Made by a program: the position numbers and the translations under genes
Notes under the pieces: generated by a model
Seen by the model: the letters and a program-made list of their open reading frames with translations, nothing else
The model's database searches: none
Told to the model about the DNA's origin: nothing
Shown: positions 9,619 to 19,729 of the stretch, one piece after another
How positions within the stretch are numbered: position 1 is the first letter of the stretch
Layout: the number at the start of each line of letters is the position of its first letter
Assembly: GCA_027923505.1 (NCBI GenBank)
Contig: BROI01000014.1
Span: 558,001 to 622,000 of the forward strand
Direction: 5' to 3'
Length of the DNA stretch: 64,000 nucleotides
Origin: Mayamaea pseudoterrestris
Taxonomy: Eukaryota > Bacillariophyta > Bacillariophyceae > Sellaphorales > Sellaphoraceae

Positions 9619-9964
9619 GCTGATGGATGCGGAATGCGGACACTGGCGACGAGCTTGCAAGCCGCCTCGAGTCACTCAGTCGCTCAATCCCAGCCTCCAT
9701 TCAACTGAAAAGCTTTCATGCTCTTGAAATAAATTTGTACCTTAATGAATCTACAGCAAGCTCTTCTAGCTCATGTATCCTCGTCGCCGGCGCATTTTGT
9801 GATGCATCGCGTTTTGCTAGCGTGACAGTACCACTGCGACATGTCACGCGGAAGAAGGATCTTTCGCAGCTTTCGCGCAGAGGATGTGAGAAGATGCGTG
9901 CGACGAAGGACCTGGCATTTTCATTCGTAAGAAGCGCTTATCATACATACGGAGTACAACAGTC
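9619..9964. promoter_or_regulatory. Divergent intergenic region
   Basis: 346 bases between the starts of the GT61-like gene (minus) and the 2OG-oxygenase-like gene (plus). A short open frame crosses it into the next gene but lacks coding character. No repeat or RNA gene is seen. Confidence 0.35.
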
Positions 9965-11371
9965 ATGGATTCAGCCCAGAACGACGAAAACGACGACAAC
10001 AGTGACGACGAGCCAGCAACAATGGACTGGAACGAACAGCTCCGTAGTATTCTCGACAATGATGTACGCTCGTCGTCGTTTTGCGTCACGCAGCGTCTCG
10101 ACCACGTTCCGGCGCTGCATCCAAAGATTCATTTGACAGGGTTGACAGTGAACGATCGCATATCCTATCCGCTCACTCATCATCAGTCCATGCAACTGGA
10201 AGAAATGGTGAAAGTTGCTTGTGAGAAGAGACGAAATAATAGCGGCAGCGATTACGATGGATCCGTCGTTGACAAGCCGTGGGAGTTTGATGCTTCCCAA
10301 GTCACAATTTATGAGCAAGAAAAGTGGAATGAATTTCTTAACAGTCTCGTTCACGACATGACTTTACAAATGGGAGTCTCATCACCAGTCAAGGCTCAAC
10401 TGCTGGGATTGGCGCTCAAGGGGCCTGGTGTATCTGCGCCAGACTTGCTTGATTGTGATTTTCAACATGGAGGATTTGGATTGCTTGAAGTTCAGTTGCC
10501 ATCATACTACAAGGGTGGAACCATGGTCGTTTCGTACAAGGATGAACCAAACGTGAGCACCAAGGAGCATGTCGACGAGAGTCAAGATGCCTACTTTGCC
10601 ACTTGCTTTTTCGCCGACTGCGAATTGCAAACCGAAACAATCAAAGAGGGTTCTCGGCTGTCGCTGATTTACCAACTACAGCTTGCGGATCCTACATTGC
10701 CGATTCCGACTGCCGCAAACGTTTGGAAGCATCGAGAGGAGCTGCGGCAGCTCGTTCAAAAGTGGGAGGAAGGCACGATGAAGGGATACTTGCTGGACGA
10801 AACGTACTCGGGCGATGTCAACGACATTTGGTTCGCCAACCTTGCAACGCACGACGCACAAGTCGTCCAGTTGTTGCAGTCTGCAGCGGATACGGAGGGC
10901 GATTCACTCTTTGTCGTCCATTTGGCCTTGCTGGAAAAGTGGGAGTCTGTTTCCATTTCCGACGGCTCGGAAGACCATGACGAAATATTAGATTCAAGTG
11001 TGACTGTCAAGGCAGTAATTGACGCTGACGGTAACATATTTAGCGACATTACCATGCTTCCTTTCGATATCGACTGGGATTTACTCCATGACGCGGAAGA
11101 GGTGGATGACATTTTTGGAGATGAACCATATGAAGAGGTTCGTCGAGAGGGCGACGTTCACGAGTTTACGTACTACCGAGTCGCTGTCTTGTTTTGGCCG
11201 CGAGCCATTGCCGATTCCATTGCGTTCGATGCTTCTACATCGTTGAAGCGTGGTGCGCCGGGTAGTTCGTTCATTGGTACTCGTGACAAGCGAGCTCGAG
11301 TGGAACCGGTCAATGTTCCTGGTGCTGGGCGCCAGGACGATCCGTTTGTTTTGGATGACGATTCTGATTAG
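9965..11371 (+). CDS. 2-oxoglutarate/Fe(II) oxygenase-like protein, metal site apparently lost
   Basis: 468 residues from an ATG at 9965 after a gap with no other good start. An acidic N-terminus precedes a region (about 135-235) that follows the prolyl-4-hydroxylase-type double-stranded beta-helix proteins: FGLLEVQLPSYYKGGTMVV aligns with the family's 'LVVxLPSxxxGGxLVV', and FFADCELQTETIKEGSRLSL aligns with 'FxxDCEHEVxPVxxGxRxTL'. In active members an HxD lies just before the first block and a His follows Cys-Glu in the second. Here the first block is preceded by LLDCDFQHGG without HxD, and CEH has become CEL. The Arg of GSRLSL is kept. The C-terminal half is acidic and ends in a possible basic nuclear signal (TRDKRARVE). 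Probably a non-catalytic relative; its role is unknown. Confidence 0.7.
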   Translation: MDSAQNDENDDNSDDEPATMDWNEQLRSILDNDVRSSSFCVTQRLDHVPALHPKIHLTGLTVNDRISYPLTHHQSMQLEEMVKVACEKRRNNSGSDYDGSVVDKPWEFDASQVTIYEQEKWNEFLNSLVHDMTLQMGVSSPVKAQLLGLALKGPGVSAPDLLDCDFQHGGFGLLEVQLPSYYKGGTMVVSYKDEPNVSTKEHVDESQDAYFATCFFADCELQTETIKEGSRLSLIYQLQLADPTLPIPTAANVWKHREELRQLVQKWEEGTMKGYLLDETYSGDVNDIWFANLATHDAQVVQLLQSAADTEGDSLFVVHLALLEKWESVSISDGSEDHDEILDSSVTVKAVIDADGNIFSDITMLPFDIDWDLLHDAEEVDDIFGDEPYEEVRREGDVHEFTYYRVAVLFWPRAIADSIAFDASTSLKRGAPGSSFIGTRDKRARVEPVNVPGAGRQDDPFVLDDDSD

Positions 11372-11646
11372 TGAACAGGTTCATACAATACGTACATATA
11401 TAGATAAAACAATGTTTATATATCCATTTTGTACTAAGCGAAATCAACTGCCCACGCCAAGTAATAAATGAAGACCGTCAACAAGGCCGAGGAAGGATGA
11501 AATAATGTCAACTTTCAAACGTACGGGAGGTGGCAAGTAAATAATGAAAGCTCTCCGTGACTGAACTTGTTTATTGTGCATGTCGGCCATGACACTAATA
11601 ATGGGCTGTTAGATTATGCGTGAAACTACAAAACATTTCCTATCGC

Positions 11647-12579
11647 TTAGCACTTCCATCGCTTTCCGCAACTCAGACATAATACAAAGACTGTCATGGG
11701 TTCGTCAGCGGATCGAGTCTGCTTCTGCGTTGACGTCGTCTTGGTCGACTTGCAACGACCACATGTAAAGAGCGACGCCTTGAGCAAATCGCCTCTGATT
11801 CCGCACATTTCGTTAATCTTATCCTCGTTGGCCTCGTTCCAATCCAGTCGGGAGGCATCAATGACTTTGCGCGCTTCCTCCGCTCTCTTCTTTAGCGTCT
11901 CTTCTGGTGCTAATTGTTCTGACGACATTTTCACGAGATCGTCCGCCTCGATTGTCCCAAGTAAAACATCCTTGCACAGCAGCGTATTCTTTTTCAAGTT
12001 AAATGCCAGTGATCGGGCTTTGTCCGAATATGCTTTTGAGTTTGGAAAGTTTCTGCAAATGGCACTTTCAATTTCTGCAGCTCGAGGTCCGACTAAATGG
12101 TCGATTGCTTCCAAGCTGACGCCGTCTTCAATCAGTGCCGGTTTGGCAGTCAGCAGGAATTCGTACAGCTTTTGACAGATAGTCTGGCGATGTGACGGCA
12201 GGCCAGCCCATTCAGAATTTGGTACCGCTGCTTGTGAGGGAATGCTTTCGCGGCGCTCGGATTTAACCGAGGGAGTCACCTTTTGTGACGTCGTCGATCC
12301 TTTCGTCGCGGCTGCTTTACCGTCGCCATTCTTGGCAACATTCTTCCACTTTTTGATAAGAGATTTTGCTTTCGGCCCAAGTGTCTCATGTGACTTTAGT
12401 TTACTGACAACTGTGCCAATGAGCGTTTCTGATAGAATAGCCAAGTTGATGTCGGCTTCGTCGAGTCGCGAAAGAAGGTCGTCGCAGCGTTCCACTGATT
12501 CTCCGTCAAGTTGCGGACAATCAAGCTCTTTTGCAAGACTTTTCTTGACATCAAGGACAAAGGCCTTTGCAGAAGACAT
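11647..12579 (-). CDS. TFIIS: Transcription elongation factor TFIIS
   Basis: Rescues backtracked RNA polymerase II by stimulating transcript cleavage, in the nucleus. The ATG at 12579 (MSSAKAFVLDVKKSLAK) gives 310 residues, close to the family norm of about 300; the frame is open further upstream to 12819 but that part lacks family similarity. Domain I (LW/TFIIS-N, about 20-80) contains LLSRLDEADINLAILSETLI and IKKWKNVAK. The central domain II covers about 130-245 (KLYEFLL, IESAICRNF, YSDKARSLAFNLKK). The C-terminal zinc ribbon occupies residues 273-310 with CGRC and CLSC as ligand pairs and the catalytic acidic hairpin RSADEP. All expected residues are present. Divergent from the LHC gene with about 250 bp between starts. 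Confidence 0.96.
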   Translation of the reverse strand: MSSAKAFVLDVKKSLAKELDCPQLDGESVERCDDLLSRLDEADINLAILSETLIGTVVSKLKSHETLGPKAKSLIKKWKNVAKNGDGKAAATKGSTTSQKVTPSVKSERRESIPSQAAVPNSEWAGLPSHRQTICQKLYEFLLTAKPALIEDGVSLEAIDHLVGPRAAEIESAICRNFPNSKAYSDKARSLAFNLKKNTLLCKDVLLGTIEADDLVKMSSEQLAPEETLKKRAEEARKVIDASRLDWNEANEDKINEMCGIRGDLLKASLFTCGRCKSTKTTSTQKQTRSADEPMTVFVLCLSCGKRWKC

Positions 12580-12830
12580 GATGCGGTAGGATAGTCGTGC
12601 AGTTGCGACTACGGGGAGCAAGCAAGTGAGATGGATGTGCGAATAGGCGCGGTTGGTGGCTGCCGTTTCCGCGAGTGATGTCTTTTCATACACGCTAAGG
12701 ATGATTTTTGGATTCCCGATTCCTTGAACTGCCGATCTTTTGCACAGAACACGGAACATGCACGCGACGACGTGGGCGCATTGTTGATGCCTTCGATCTG
12801 TCTTCACCTTTTTTCGCAATCAATTTGAAC
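12580..12830. promoter_or_regulatory. Shared promoter of TFIIS and the light-harvesting gene
   Basis: These 251 bases lie between two divergent starts. Light regulation of the LHC side is known for such genes in general but no specific motif can be named here. Confidence 0.4.
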
Positions 12831-13947
12831 ATGAAGATCGCAATTCTCTCTTGCCTCCTTGCATCGGCATTGGCCTTTGCTCCTGCTGCTCAGCAACGAA
12901 CATCGACCGCGCTCAACTATGACATCAATTCTGCGTTTGGTGTGACTGTCGAGACTGGAAACAAGTGTCCTCCTCTTGGGGCGATGCTTTTGGAAGATAC
13001 GGACGAGAGGGCATTGAAATGGTTTCAGAATGCTGAGATCAAGAATGGCCGAGTAAGTCTGTACTTGCGAAGCTTTTACGCGTTAAGATTGATGGTGACA
13101 TGAAAGATGTGCTCACGTGCTCACGAAATGTTCTTTTCAATTTTCCAGGTTGCAATGCTGGCGACAATTGGATATGTAAGTATATAGGTCGTTTGAATCG
13201 GATGCGCAGTGCTTCGGGCTTCGGGCTTCGGGACAATATGGTTACTTTTGCACTATATTCCGCATTGTTTCTTGAATATATCGAATTACCTACGTGTCAT
13301 TGGTCTGCGATTTTGCTAACCATCTTGTTCGTTCTCGTCTTGAAGTGGGTGCAAAAGATGGGAATGCATTTTCCCTTGTATCTTGGACCTTCAGGTAGGA
13401 TGCCTAACTTATGCAGAGTTTGCATCCCTGTCGATGTGACGCTTGACTGACACGGATCCCATTTGCGTTTGCAGGATCAAACTCATTCCACCCCGAGTCT
13501 GCTGACACTTGGTACCTTAGCACCAGCGCCGGCATCACCTTTGCTGATGTGGCCAAGGCTGCGACTCCTTTTGATGCGCTTGGCATGATTCCAGCGGCTG
13601 GATGGTTGCAATTACTTGCGGCGGCTGGCGCCTTTGAGTTGACTGCCTGGAACAGACAATGGAACGAGGAGCGCGCCGTTCCGGGAGACTACGGATACGA
13701 CCCACTTGGCTTCACCAAGCGTGCTGGCGGCTTGGAGAGCGCTGAGCTCAAGCAGCTGCGCATCCAAGAAATTAAGAATGGGCGATTGGTACGTGATGCA
13801 AAACCAATATATTCGACGACGCCATGATGGTCACTCGTTCACTCACACGGCTCTAATGCGCTCTGGATGTAGGCAATGATTGCTATTGCAGGATGGTTGA
13901 GCGAGGAAAGCATTCCAGGCAGTTTCCCAGTACCATTCCACCCATAA
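12831..13947 (+). CDS. Fucoxanthin chlorophyll a/c-binding light-harvesting protein (5 exons)
   Basis: Plastid thylakoid antenna protein. Proposed exons are 12831-13052, 13149-13175, 13346-13394, 13475-13788 and 13873-13947, all with GT..AG borders and consistent phases, giving 228 residues. The N-terminus (MKIAILSCLLASALAFAPAA) is a signal peptide ending in an ASAFAP-type motif, as in heterokont bipartite plastid targeting. Helix 1 has the chlorophyll-binding EIKNGRVAMLATIGY, split so that exon 2 (27 bp) encodes VAMLATIGY alone. Helix 3 has EIKNGRLAMIAIAGW, split at the same place by intron 4. GDYGYDPLGF and the C-terminal FHP are family features. Introns are 96, 170, 80 and 84 bp. The open reading frames seen across introns are artefacts. 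Exact LHC subfamily not assigned. Confidence 0.93.
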
Positions 13948-14307
13948 ATGATGCGGCAGGATTGTTGGCGTCAGCTATATCTTTTCCAACTCTATGCTTG
14001 CAGTTGCTGCTTTTCTTTAGCTGAAAGTAAATAATTGCTTGTATTTACAATTGACCAACTATATCATGACTTCTGCGAGACAAGTATAACATTGCAGACT
14101 ACCGATACAAGGAGATAACAACTAGGATAGCTAAATCTATCCTTAACTTTAAACATCCAAAGATACCTTTCTTCGTGTCCTTCCGTTATGTAACGCATCT
14201 CTCGCTCGGCGATCATCAACAATGGGCGACGAAAACGCCACTGACGAGACTCGACCTTTCATTGCAAAACTACCTATATTGACTACTCAGAGTTACAGTA
14301 CGCAGCT
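13948..14307. other. Intergenic region with upstream ORF before the Arl8-like gene
   Basis: 360 bases between the LHC stop and the GTPase start. A 33-codon upstream ORF starts at 14222 and ends at 14323, overlapping the GTPase start in another frame. Nothing else is recognised. Confidence 0.4.
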
Positions 14308-14841
14308 ATGGGACAATTACTAAGCAATTTACTGGACATATTCTATACCAAGAAGCTTGATATTGTCGTCATTGGCTTGGAGAATTCCGGCAAAACAACT
14401 TTGCTCTCCGTCTTGGCGAATGGCCGGCCTGTCGAGACGGTACCCACTATTGGACTCAACGTCAAGGTCTTTAAGAAGGGCAAGGTGAACATGAAATGCT
14501 GGGACATTGGCGGCCAGGAGCAATATCGGAGTGAATGGTCCAGATACACCAAGGGTTGCGACGTTGTGCTGTACGTTGTCGATGCTGCCGCTCCGCAAAA
14601 ACTTATAACGGCCAAGAAGGAGCTGCACAAACTACTGGATGATGGAAGCATTGGAACCACTCCTCTTCTAGTACTTGCAAACAAGATTGACGTACCGGAG
14701 CATGTTGGAGAAGCGGAACTGATTGATAAGCTCGCACTGAATTACGTCATGGATACACCCTGGATTGTTCTTCCAATATCGGCGCTTCACGTAACGAACA
14801 TTGATCAAGTCATTGAATGGCTGACTGCGCAAGGCAAATGA
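14308..14841 (+). CDS. Arf-family small GTPase, Arl8-like
   Basis: 177 residues, the usual Arf/Arl length, without introns. G1 is GLENSGKTT (23-31), the switch I Thr is in VPTIGLN (45-51), G3 is WDIGGQE (65-71) and G4 is NKID (125-128). WDIGGQEQYRSEWSRYTKG and ELHKLLDDGSIGTTPLLVL follow the Arl8 pattern (WDIGGQPRFRSMWERYCRG in animals) better than other Arls. Arl8 recruits effectors to lysosomes or vacuoles and couples them to kinesin. Unlike typical Arl8, which starts with an acetylated Met and bulky residues, this one has Gly2 (MGQLLSN) and could be myristoylated like Arf1, so the orthology is probable rather than certain. Confidence 0.87.
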   Translation: MGQLLSNLLDIFYTKKLDIVVIGLENSGKTTLLSVLANGRPVETVPTIGLNVKVFKKGKVNMKCWDIGGQEQYRSEWSRYTKGCDVVLYVVDAAAPQKLITAKKELHKLLDDGSIGTTPLLVLANKIDVPEHVGEAELIDKLALNYVMDTPWIVLPISALHVTNIDQVIEWLTAQGK

Positions 14842-15055
14842 TGAACCATTTGCAAAGGTCAATGATGCTGGACTTAAGAAAAATTGGTGCAATTGGAGTT
14901 GTTGTCATGCGTTGCTGTCGATGAACGATTGAGTGGAACATCTATAGGCCAATTCAAATATACGAATAGAGAATATGGTAACGATATAAATTCACATATT
15001 AAATGGACGTTTAAAGTATGAACTCATTAGAATGGCTTTGTTTGACGGTAGATCT

Positions 15056-17325
15056 TTATAGAAACCATGGCGCTTGCTCGACCAATACAGACGACATTTT
15101 AGTCGTTTTGGCGCGATTAAACTCCCTCGGTCTGTCATTGTCAAAAAGAGCTACTCGACAGTCAACTCGTATATGCCGAACCGGACGGCCGTCCATCAGC
15201 AACGCGCAGTCACTATCTGCATCAGGTTGGTCGCAATACTCGAGGCTCAGATTCTCCTGCTCGGCGAAAATCTTCACTTTACTTGGCTGTCCACACGCTC
15301 CCTGTATAGCATTCTCCGCTAGCATGAGCTGCCAAAACTTTCCACCAGTGGCATCCACCGCTAGATGTGCCGAAATCCATTGAAAGGCGCCCTCGAGGAC
15401 GGACGTTGATCCATGCGTACCCCAGCAACCAGCCCGCCAAACAACCGTCTTGTATCCGTTGCGCTCGCCAATGTGCTTCATGACATCAATAGGTTCCGCT
15501 CCTTCAATCATCTCCACAATAACGCCATAGCCTTCAAGTTGACTCTTAATCTCTTGTATCTCTTGCAGCTCATGTAGTATCAGTTGCATTGAGGCTTGTG
15601 CAGAATTTTGACAGGCAATGGCAGCTTCGGCAGCCTTGGTTGCATCACCAGATTCTAGCGCAGAAGCAGCCTGCTTTGCGGCATCAGCGGCGGCTTCTGC
15701 TGCCTTTGCTGCAGACTTTGCCGCTGCTCGAGCTTGCGCGTTAATGCCTCGGCGAAGCAAAACGCGAGTCGGCTTGCGATCGGCAGCCTTCCAAAATGCT
15801 TCCACGTCAACAAAGCTTGGGAGGTTATGATTGCCATTTACAATGGGCAAGTCCTTCAAGTCCGTAGCGTCCATGACAAGAATGCGCTCCACACCCGCTG
15901 GTAAAACCTCTCCGTGGGTCGCCATCCACTTCAAACCATTCAGACGGACGGCAAGGTTATCGTCCTCCTTGCGACCGTAGCCCTTGCGCGGAAAGGTACC
16001 GACGATAGCGTCACATTGCTCGTACCACGGCATCATCGGCGAGCCCTGTAAATTGTCAGTATATTCCTCCTCAAAGTTAACGTCCATCATGGATTCAAAA
16101 CCAGAAGAATCGTCGTTCTCCTCCGTGTCCACCCATATCATCTGACGAGAAAACGAACAATTACTTAGCATATAGAAAAACGAAAAATACACGACGAAAA
16201 ACTCAATGCGGAGCTCACCTCTGGAGGTGGTGCAATCTCGTAGCTTCCAAAGTCTCTGAAGCCCAAATTCTTGCCCTCAAAATCTGTTCCAAAGGCATTC
16301 CCATGTCTAGCAAAGGCCTCGACATTGTCCGAATCAACGACACTGCAATGCAAGAAACCCAAGGGTCGCCTAAAGATCTCCACATGTTTTCTCGCCTGAG
16401 ACATGAGTTTGTTGTTTTGAAGATTGGAATATTCACGAATAAGTTCCTGGCACTCGTTCTGCAAATCGCTTCCAATCATGGTCACGCTAATCCCAGCCGC
16501 GTGCAACGCTTTTGCTCCCTTGGTGGCTAGCTCACGCACCGGATGCGAGCAGCCAATCACGACGCGGGGAATACCAGTCTCCCGAATCAAGTTGGTGGTA
16601 CTTGGACGAGCCGTTCCATGGCGCTTGGCGGACGGTTCCAGCGTCACGTACAACGTGGCGTTGGAAATGGCATGTCGAAGCGACGGATCCGACGGCCAAG
16701 CCATGCACCATTCCGATAGTGGCGTCACTTTCAATCCTGCATTCTGAATGCAATTTCGAACCGCTTCCGCTTTGTAGTCGGATCGTCCTCTGCCAATGAC
16801 GATTCCGTCGGCTGATACTAGAACGGCGCCAACGGTGGGATTCGGAAAGGCCGACGGCGCGGCTCGTTCGCCGCCGACGCTTTCGGCCATTTGAATGGCC
16901 ATGCGCATGTACTTTGCATCCGTAGATGTGCTTATCGCCGGATCAAGCTGTATTGCATTCTCCGTCGAATTCTTAGCTGGCGCTTCTACGGAGACTGCGT
17001 CGACGCTGGAAGATTCTTCTTCCTCAGACGGCAATTTTGCTTGCCCATTTAGCGACGGTGCATTCTCTTCATCTAACACGCCTTTTTCCACTTCTCTTTC
17101 TATTGTCTTTTCTTGAACATTGGACCTAGAGTTGCTGTGAAGATGTTTCTTTTGCTTGAACAAAGGACTCAGTCTTTGATGGTGTCTTTCGTAGGAAGAA
17201 ATGAAATCCAGATTCGATGATGGTTGTCCGTATACTTGGCGGCGGTAACTCGGACCGGTGAATGCGACTGCATTATATGCAAAGCAGCAACAAAACGCAG
17301 CTTCTAGTAGGGAGTGGCGCAACAT
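15056..17325 (-). CDS. Plastid-targeted RibD-like (degenerate deaminase) protein, 2 exons
   Basis: Exon 1 is 17325-16219 and exon 2 is 16141-15056; the 77-bp intron has GTGAGC..CAG borders and joins phase 0 to give 730 residues. The N-terminus (LLEAAFCCCFAYNAVAFTGP) is a signal peptide with a cleavage-site Phe, as in heterokont plastid precursors. Residues about 140-300 follow the riboflavin RibD deaminase fold: MRMAIQMAES, FPNPTVGAVLVSADG, NATLYVTLEPS, GIPRVVIGCSHPV, GAKALHAAGISVTMIG. The zinc site is gone: HAE reads KAE, and the PCxxxGxxPPC box reads PSAKRHGTARPS. Plant PYRR enzymes show the same loss and keep only the reductase. The C-terminal half has an Ala-rich helical stretch (near AQARAAAKSAAKAAEAAADA) and no clear NADPH-binding reductase motif, so a riboflavin role is a hypothesis. 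Confidence 0.75.
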
Positions 17326-17558
17326 TCTTTTTAAGGTCGTGCTGGACCGAAAGATAAAGACGTGTTGTGTGACGATGCACCAAATTCATGCAGATGGCCG
17401 AATGAATTCTGCGTCATGGTCGCGCCGCCGCACAATGTGTCGCATCGTGATATCGCATCGGTATCCAAGGAGGAAGAAAAAACTGCGACGACGACGACCG
17501 CGCACTTTTTTACGCATCGACGTCTTCCACGTTGGCAAACTCATCCGCCTCCATAGAC

Positions 17559-19352
17559 ATGACAAATTCTTTAGCGTCTACAACAAGATCAATAGTATCA
17601 AGCGATAAGAAGATGATATCAGCCAAGGTTGTCATTATTGGAGCAGGAGCTTGCGGCTTACAGTGCGCGCATGACCTGGTCACAAAACATGGCGTCGATC
17701 CAAACGAAATCATTGTTTTGGAGGCAAGAAACCGAATTGGCGGACGTATACATACTAGTTACGAAACCTGTATTCATCAAGAAACTCACCAACCAGTCGA
17801 CTTTGCCGTGGATCATGGTGCATGTTGGGTTCATGGAACAGGTCTTGACTGGAATGCGCCAGTTCCTCATGGTTCCTCAATATTTTTGGCTCCAACGACA
17901 CCCGACTCTTCAACTGTTTCTACTGTTAGCGATTCCACCACCATGACGCCTCTTTCATCTACTGCATCTCTGTCATCATCATTAACCGTCAATCCAATCG
18001 TATCGCTCCTGAGCCAAGCAAGCGAAGAGTCCGTCTACGAGCAACTTGACAAGGTTTTCGAGGGAAACCCTTGGATGCGACCAAAAACAGTAGTCACGGA
18101 CCACAATCAGCTTGCCTTGTATGTTTCTGGTAGAAGGATTGACAATGACGGAACGACGACGCGGATTATGCAAGCTGCGTTGCAGCGTCACTTTGACGTA
18201 TTGCAAGCCGTGTCTGACGCTGGCAGGAAACTTTGCTACAATGGACGCGGCATGGAGACTATCTCTCAAAGCGCGCAGAATATGATAGATGCGCTTGCAA
18301 TACAAAACGATATTACGAATGAACCAGGCTTGTCAGATAATGAACAAGAAATTGTTTCCTCGCTGACTCCATTCTTTATGCACTTGGTCGAATGTTGGCA
18401 CGGGGCGCCGGTCAAGGAATTACAGCTGGCTGCCTTTATCGCGGACGAGGACGAGAATTCAGTACCAGTATCGGATGCAAGTGCTTACGATTCAGTATAT
18501 AGCAGTGTGGGTGACTTTTATGGGCCACACTGCAACGTGAAGCAAGGAATGGCCGCAGTCTTGGAGCCGCTGCTAATTGATGGAGTGCGGGAACGGATTC
18601 GGCTTGAGCAAGAAGTAACCAAGATTCGATATAATGAAGAAGGACGACATTTATTTATTGAGACAGCTTCAGGTCTCATTGTACGGACAGATGCGTGTGT
18701 CTCGACGCTGACGGTGGAATGTCTAAAAGCAGCAATTGCCGAAAACTTGTTCGAACCCAGACTTGGCGGCGACAAGGAAGAAGCAATATCAATGACACAC
18801 ATGGGCTCTTACAAGAAGGTTCTACTGACGTTTGATAACATATTTTGGCCGACCAATGAATCATTCATCGGTTTGGTGCAAAGCGACCCGGCAAGAGAAG
18901 CTTCGCCCCTCGGGAGGTTTCTCCTCATTAACAACCTTTGGTCGCGCAAAGGAATACCTTGCTTGGAAGCAGTCTTGTTTGGTGAATCTGGTAGTTGGGC
19001 TACAGGTAAAAGCGATGATGAGATTCGCACTGCAGTACTCAAATTTATCAGATCTGCGATGAATCTTGACGAAACCATAGATGCGCAATGTTTGGGTGTG
19101 CACGTGACACGATGGGAGGAGGACCGATTCTCACGAGGAGCATACTCGAACATGTGTTTGGGTGCATCTGTCCGACATGTTGATGAACTCTGCCAGCCAG
19201 AATATGACGGCCGCTTAATACTGGCTGGTGAAGGAACCATTCTGGAATACGAAGGAAGTGTACATGCTGCCTTGATCAGTGGAAGAGACGCTGCAGAACA
19301 ATTGCAAGCTATTTTAACAAAGGAATCACCGGATCATTCGTTGGCCAAATGA
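17559..19352 (+). CDS. FAD-dependent amine oxidase (polyamine oxidase / LSD1-like)
   Basis: 597 residues from the ATG at 17559; an ATG at 17613 just before the fold is an alternative. Residues 22-60 form the dinucleotide-binding start (KVVIIGAGACGLQCAHDL then IIVLEARNRIGGR). HGACWVHG is the family's 'D.Ga.wihG' substrate segment. The C-terminus has the second FAD motif GRLILAGEGTILEYEGSVHAAL with GRDAAEQL. The layout matches flavin monoamine oxidases that act on polyamines or on histone methyl-lysine; no SWIRM or Tower domain is present, so polyamine oxidase is favoured. A serine/threonine-rich insertion (about residues 120-150) is lineage-specific. The short leader has no clear targeting signal. 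The gene is divergent from the RibD-like gene (233 bp between starts). Confidence 0.88.
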   Translation: MTNSLASTTRSIVSSDKKMISAKVVIIGAGACGLQCAHDLVTKHGVDPNEIIVLEARNRIGGRIHTSYETCIHQETHQPVDFAVDHGACWVHGTGLDWNAPVPHGSSIFLAPTTPDSSTVSTVSDSTTMTPLSSTASLSSSLTVNPIVSLLSQASEESVYEQLDKVFEGNPWMRPKTVVTDHNQLALYVSGRRIDNDGTTTRIMQAALQRHFDVLQAVSDAGRKLCYNGRGMETISQSAQNMIDALAIQNDITNEPGLSDNEQEIVSSLTPFFMHLVECWHGAPVKELQLAAFIADEDENSVPVSDASAYDSVYSSVGDFYGPHCNVKQGMAAVLEPLLIDGVRERIRLEQEVTKIRYNEEGRHLFIETASGLIVRTDACVSTLTVECLKAAIAENLFEPRLGGDKEEAISMTHMGSYKKVLLTFDNIFWPTNESFIGLVQSDPAREASPLGRFLLINNLWSRKGIPCLEAVLFGESGSWATGKSDDEIRTAVLKFIRSAMNLDETIDAQCLGVHVTRWEEDRFSRGAYSNMCLGASVRHVDELCQPEYDGRLILAGEGTILEYEGSVHAALISGRDAAEQLQAILTKESPDHSLAK

Positions 19353-19729
19353 AGCAAGCTTGGTACTTGCCGATTTTTCTGGCACGGCTATGTAGAAGCG
19401 TCTTCGTTTACATTCGGCAAGTATGGCCTGATCAGGCGGCTGCGTAGCTGTACAGATACACAACCAAAAGTATTTAACGAGTTATCAACGAAATTTTATG
19501 AGCAGATATACAATCTTCCGTAGCAGCTACGTAAATTATATATCGTCCTGGTTGTCCCGCATTAGTTTGTCGCCAGCATCGAGATAGCTAAACAGTCTTG
19601 CAGGTAACGGTACGACCAATTTGAATCTGAAACGTTCTCTGATTGGCCGACGCGTCGAAGCGTGACACGCGCGCCGACTCAAAGACGCAGCAACGGTCAC
19701 TCGCACCTTCCGACTCCACATTTTTCACC
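19353..19729. other. Intergenic region, no gene recognised
   Basis: 377 bases between two plus-strand genes. It should hold the 3' end of the amine oxidase and the promoter of the next gene. The frame of the next gene is open to a TTG at 19643 but the first ATG is 19730. No RNA gene or repeat seen. Confidence 0.35.

Noticed and set aside
9627-10136. 169-codon plus-strand frame overlapping the oxygenase-like gene
   Set aside because: It runs out of frame over the start of a clearly better gene and has no protein-like pattern.
16142-16192. Separate start for the second half of the RibD-like gene
   Set aside because: The first 17 codons lie in a GT..AG intron; splicing joins the two frames in phase with a continuous protein.
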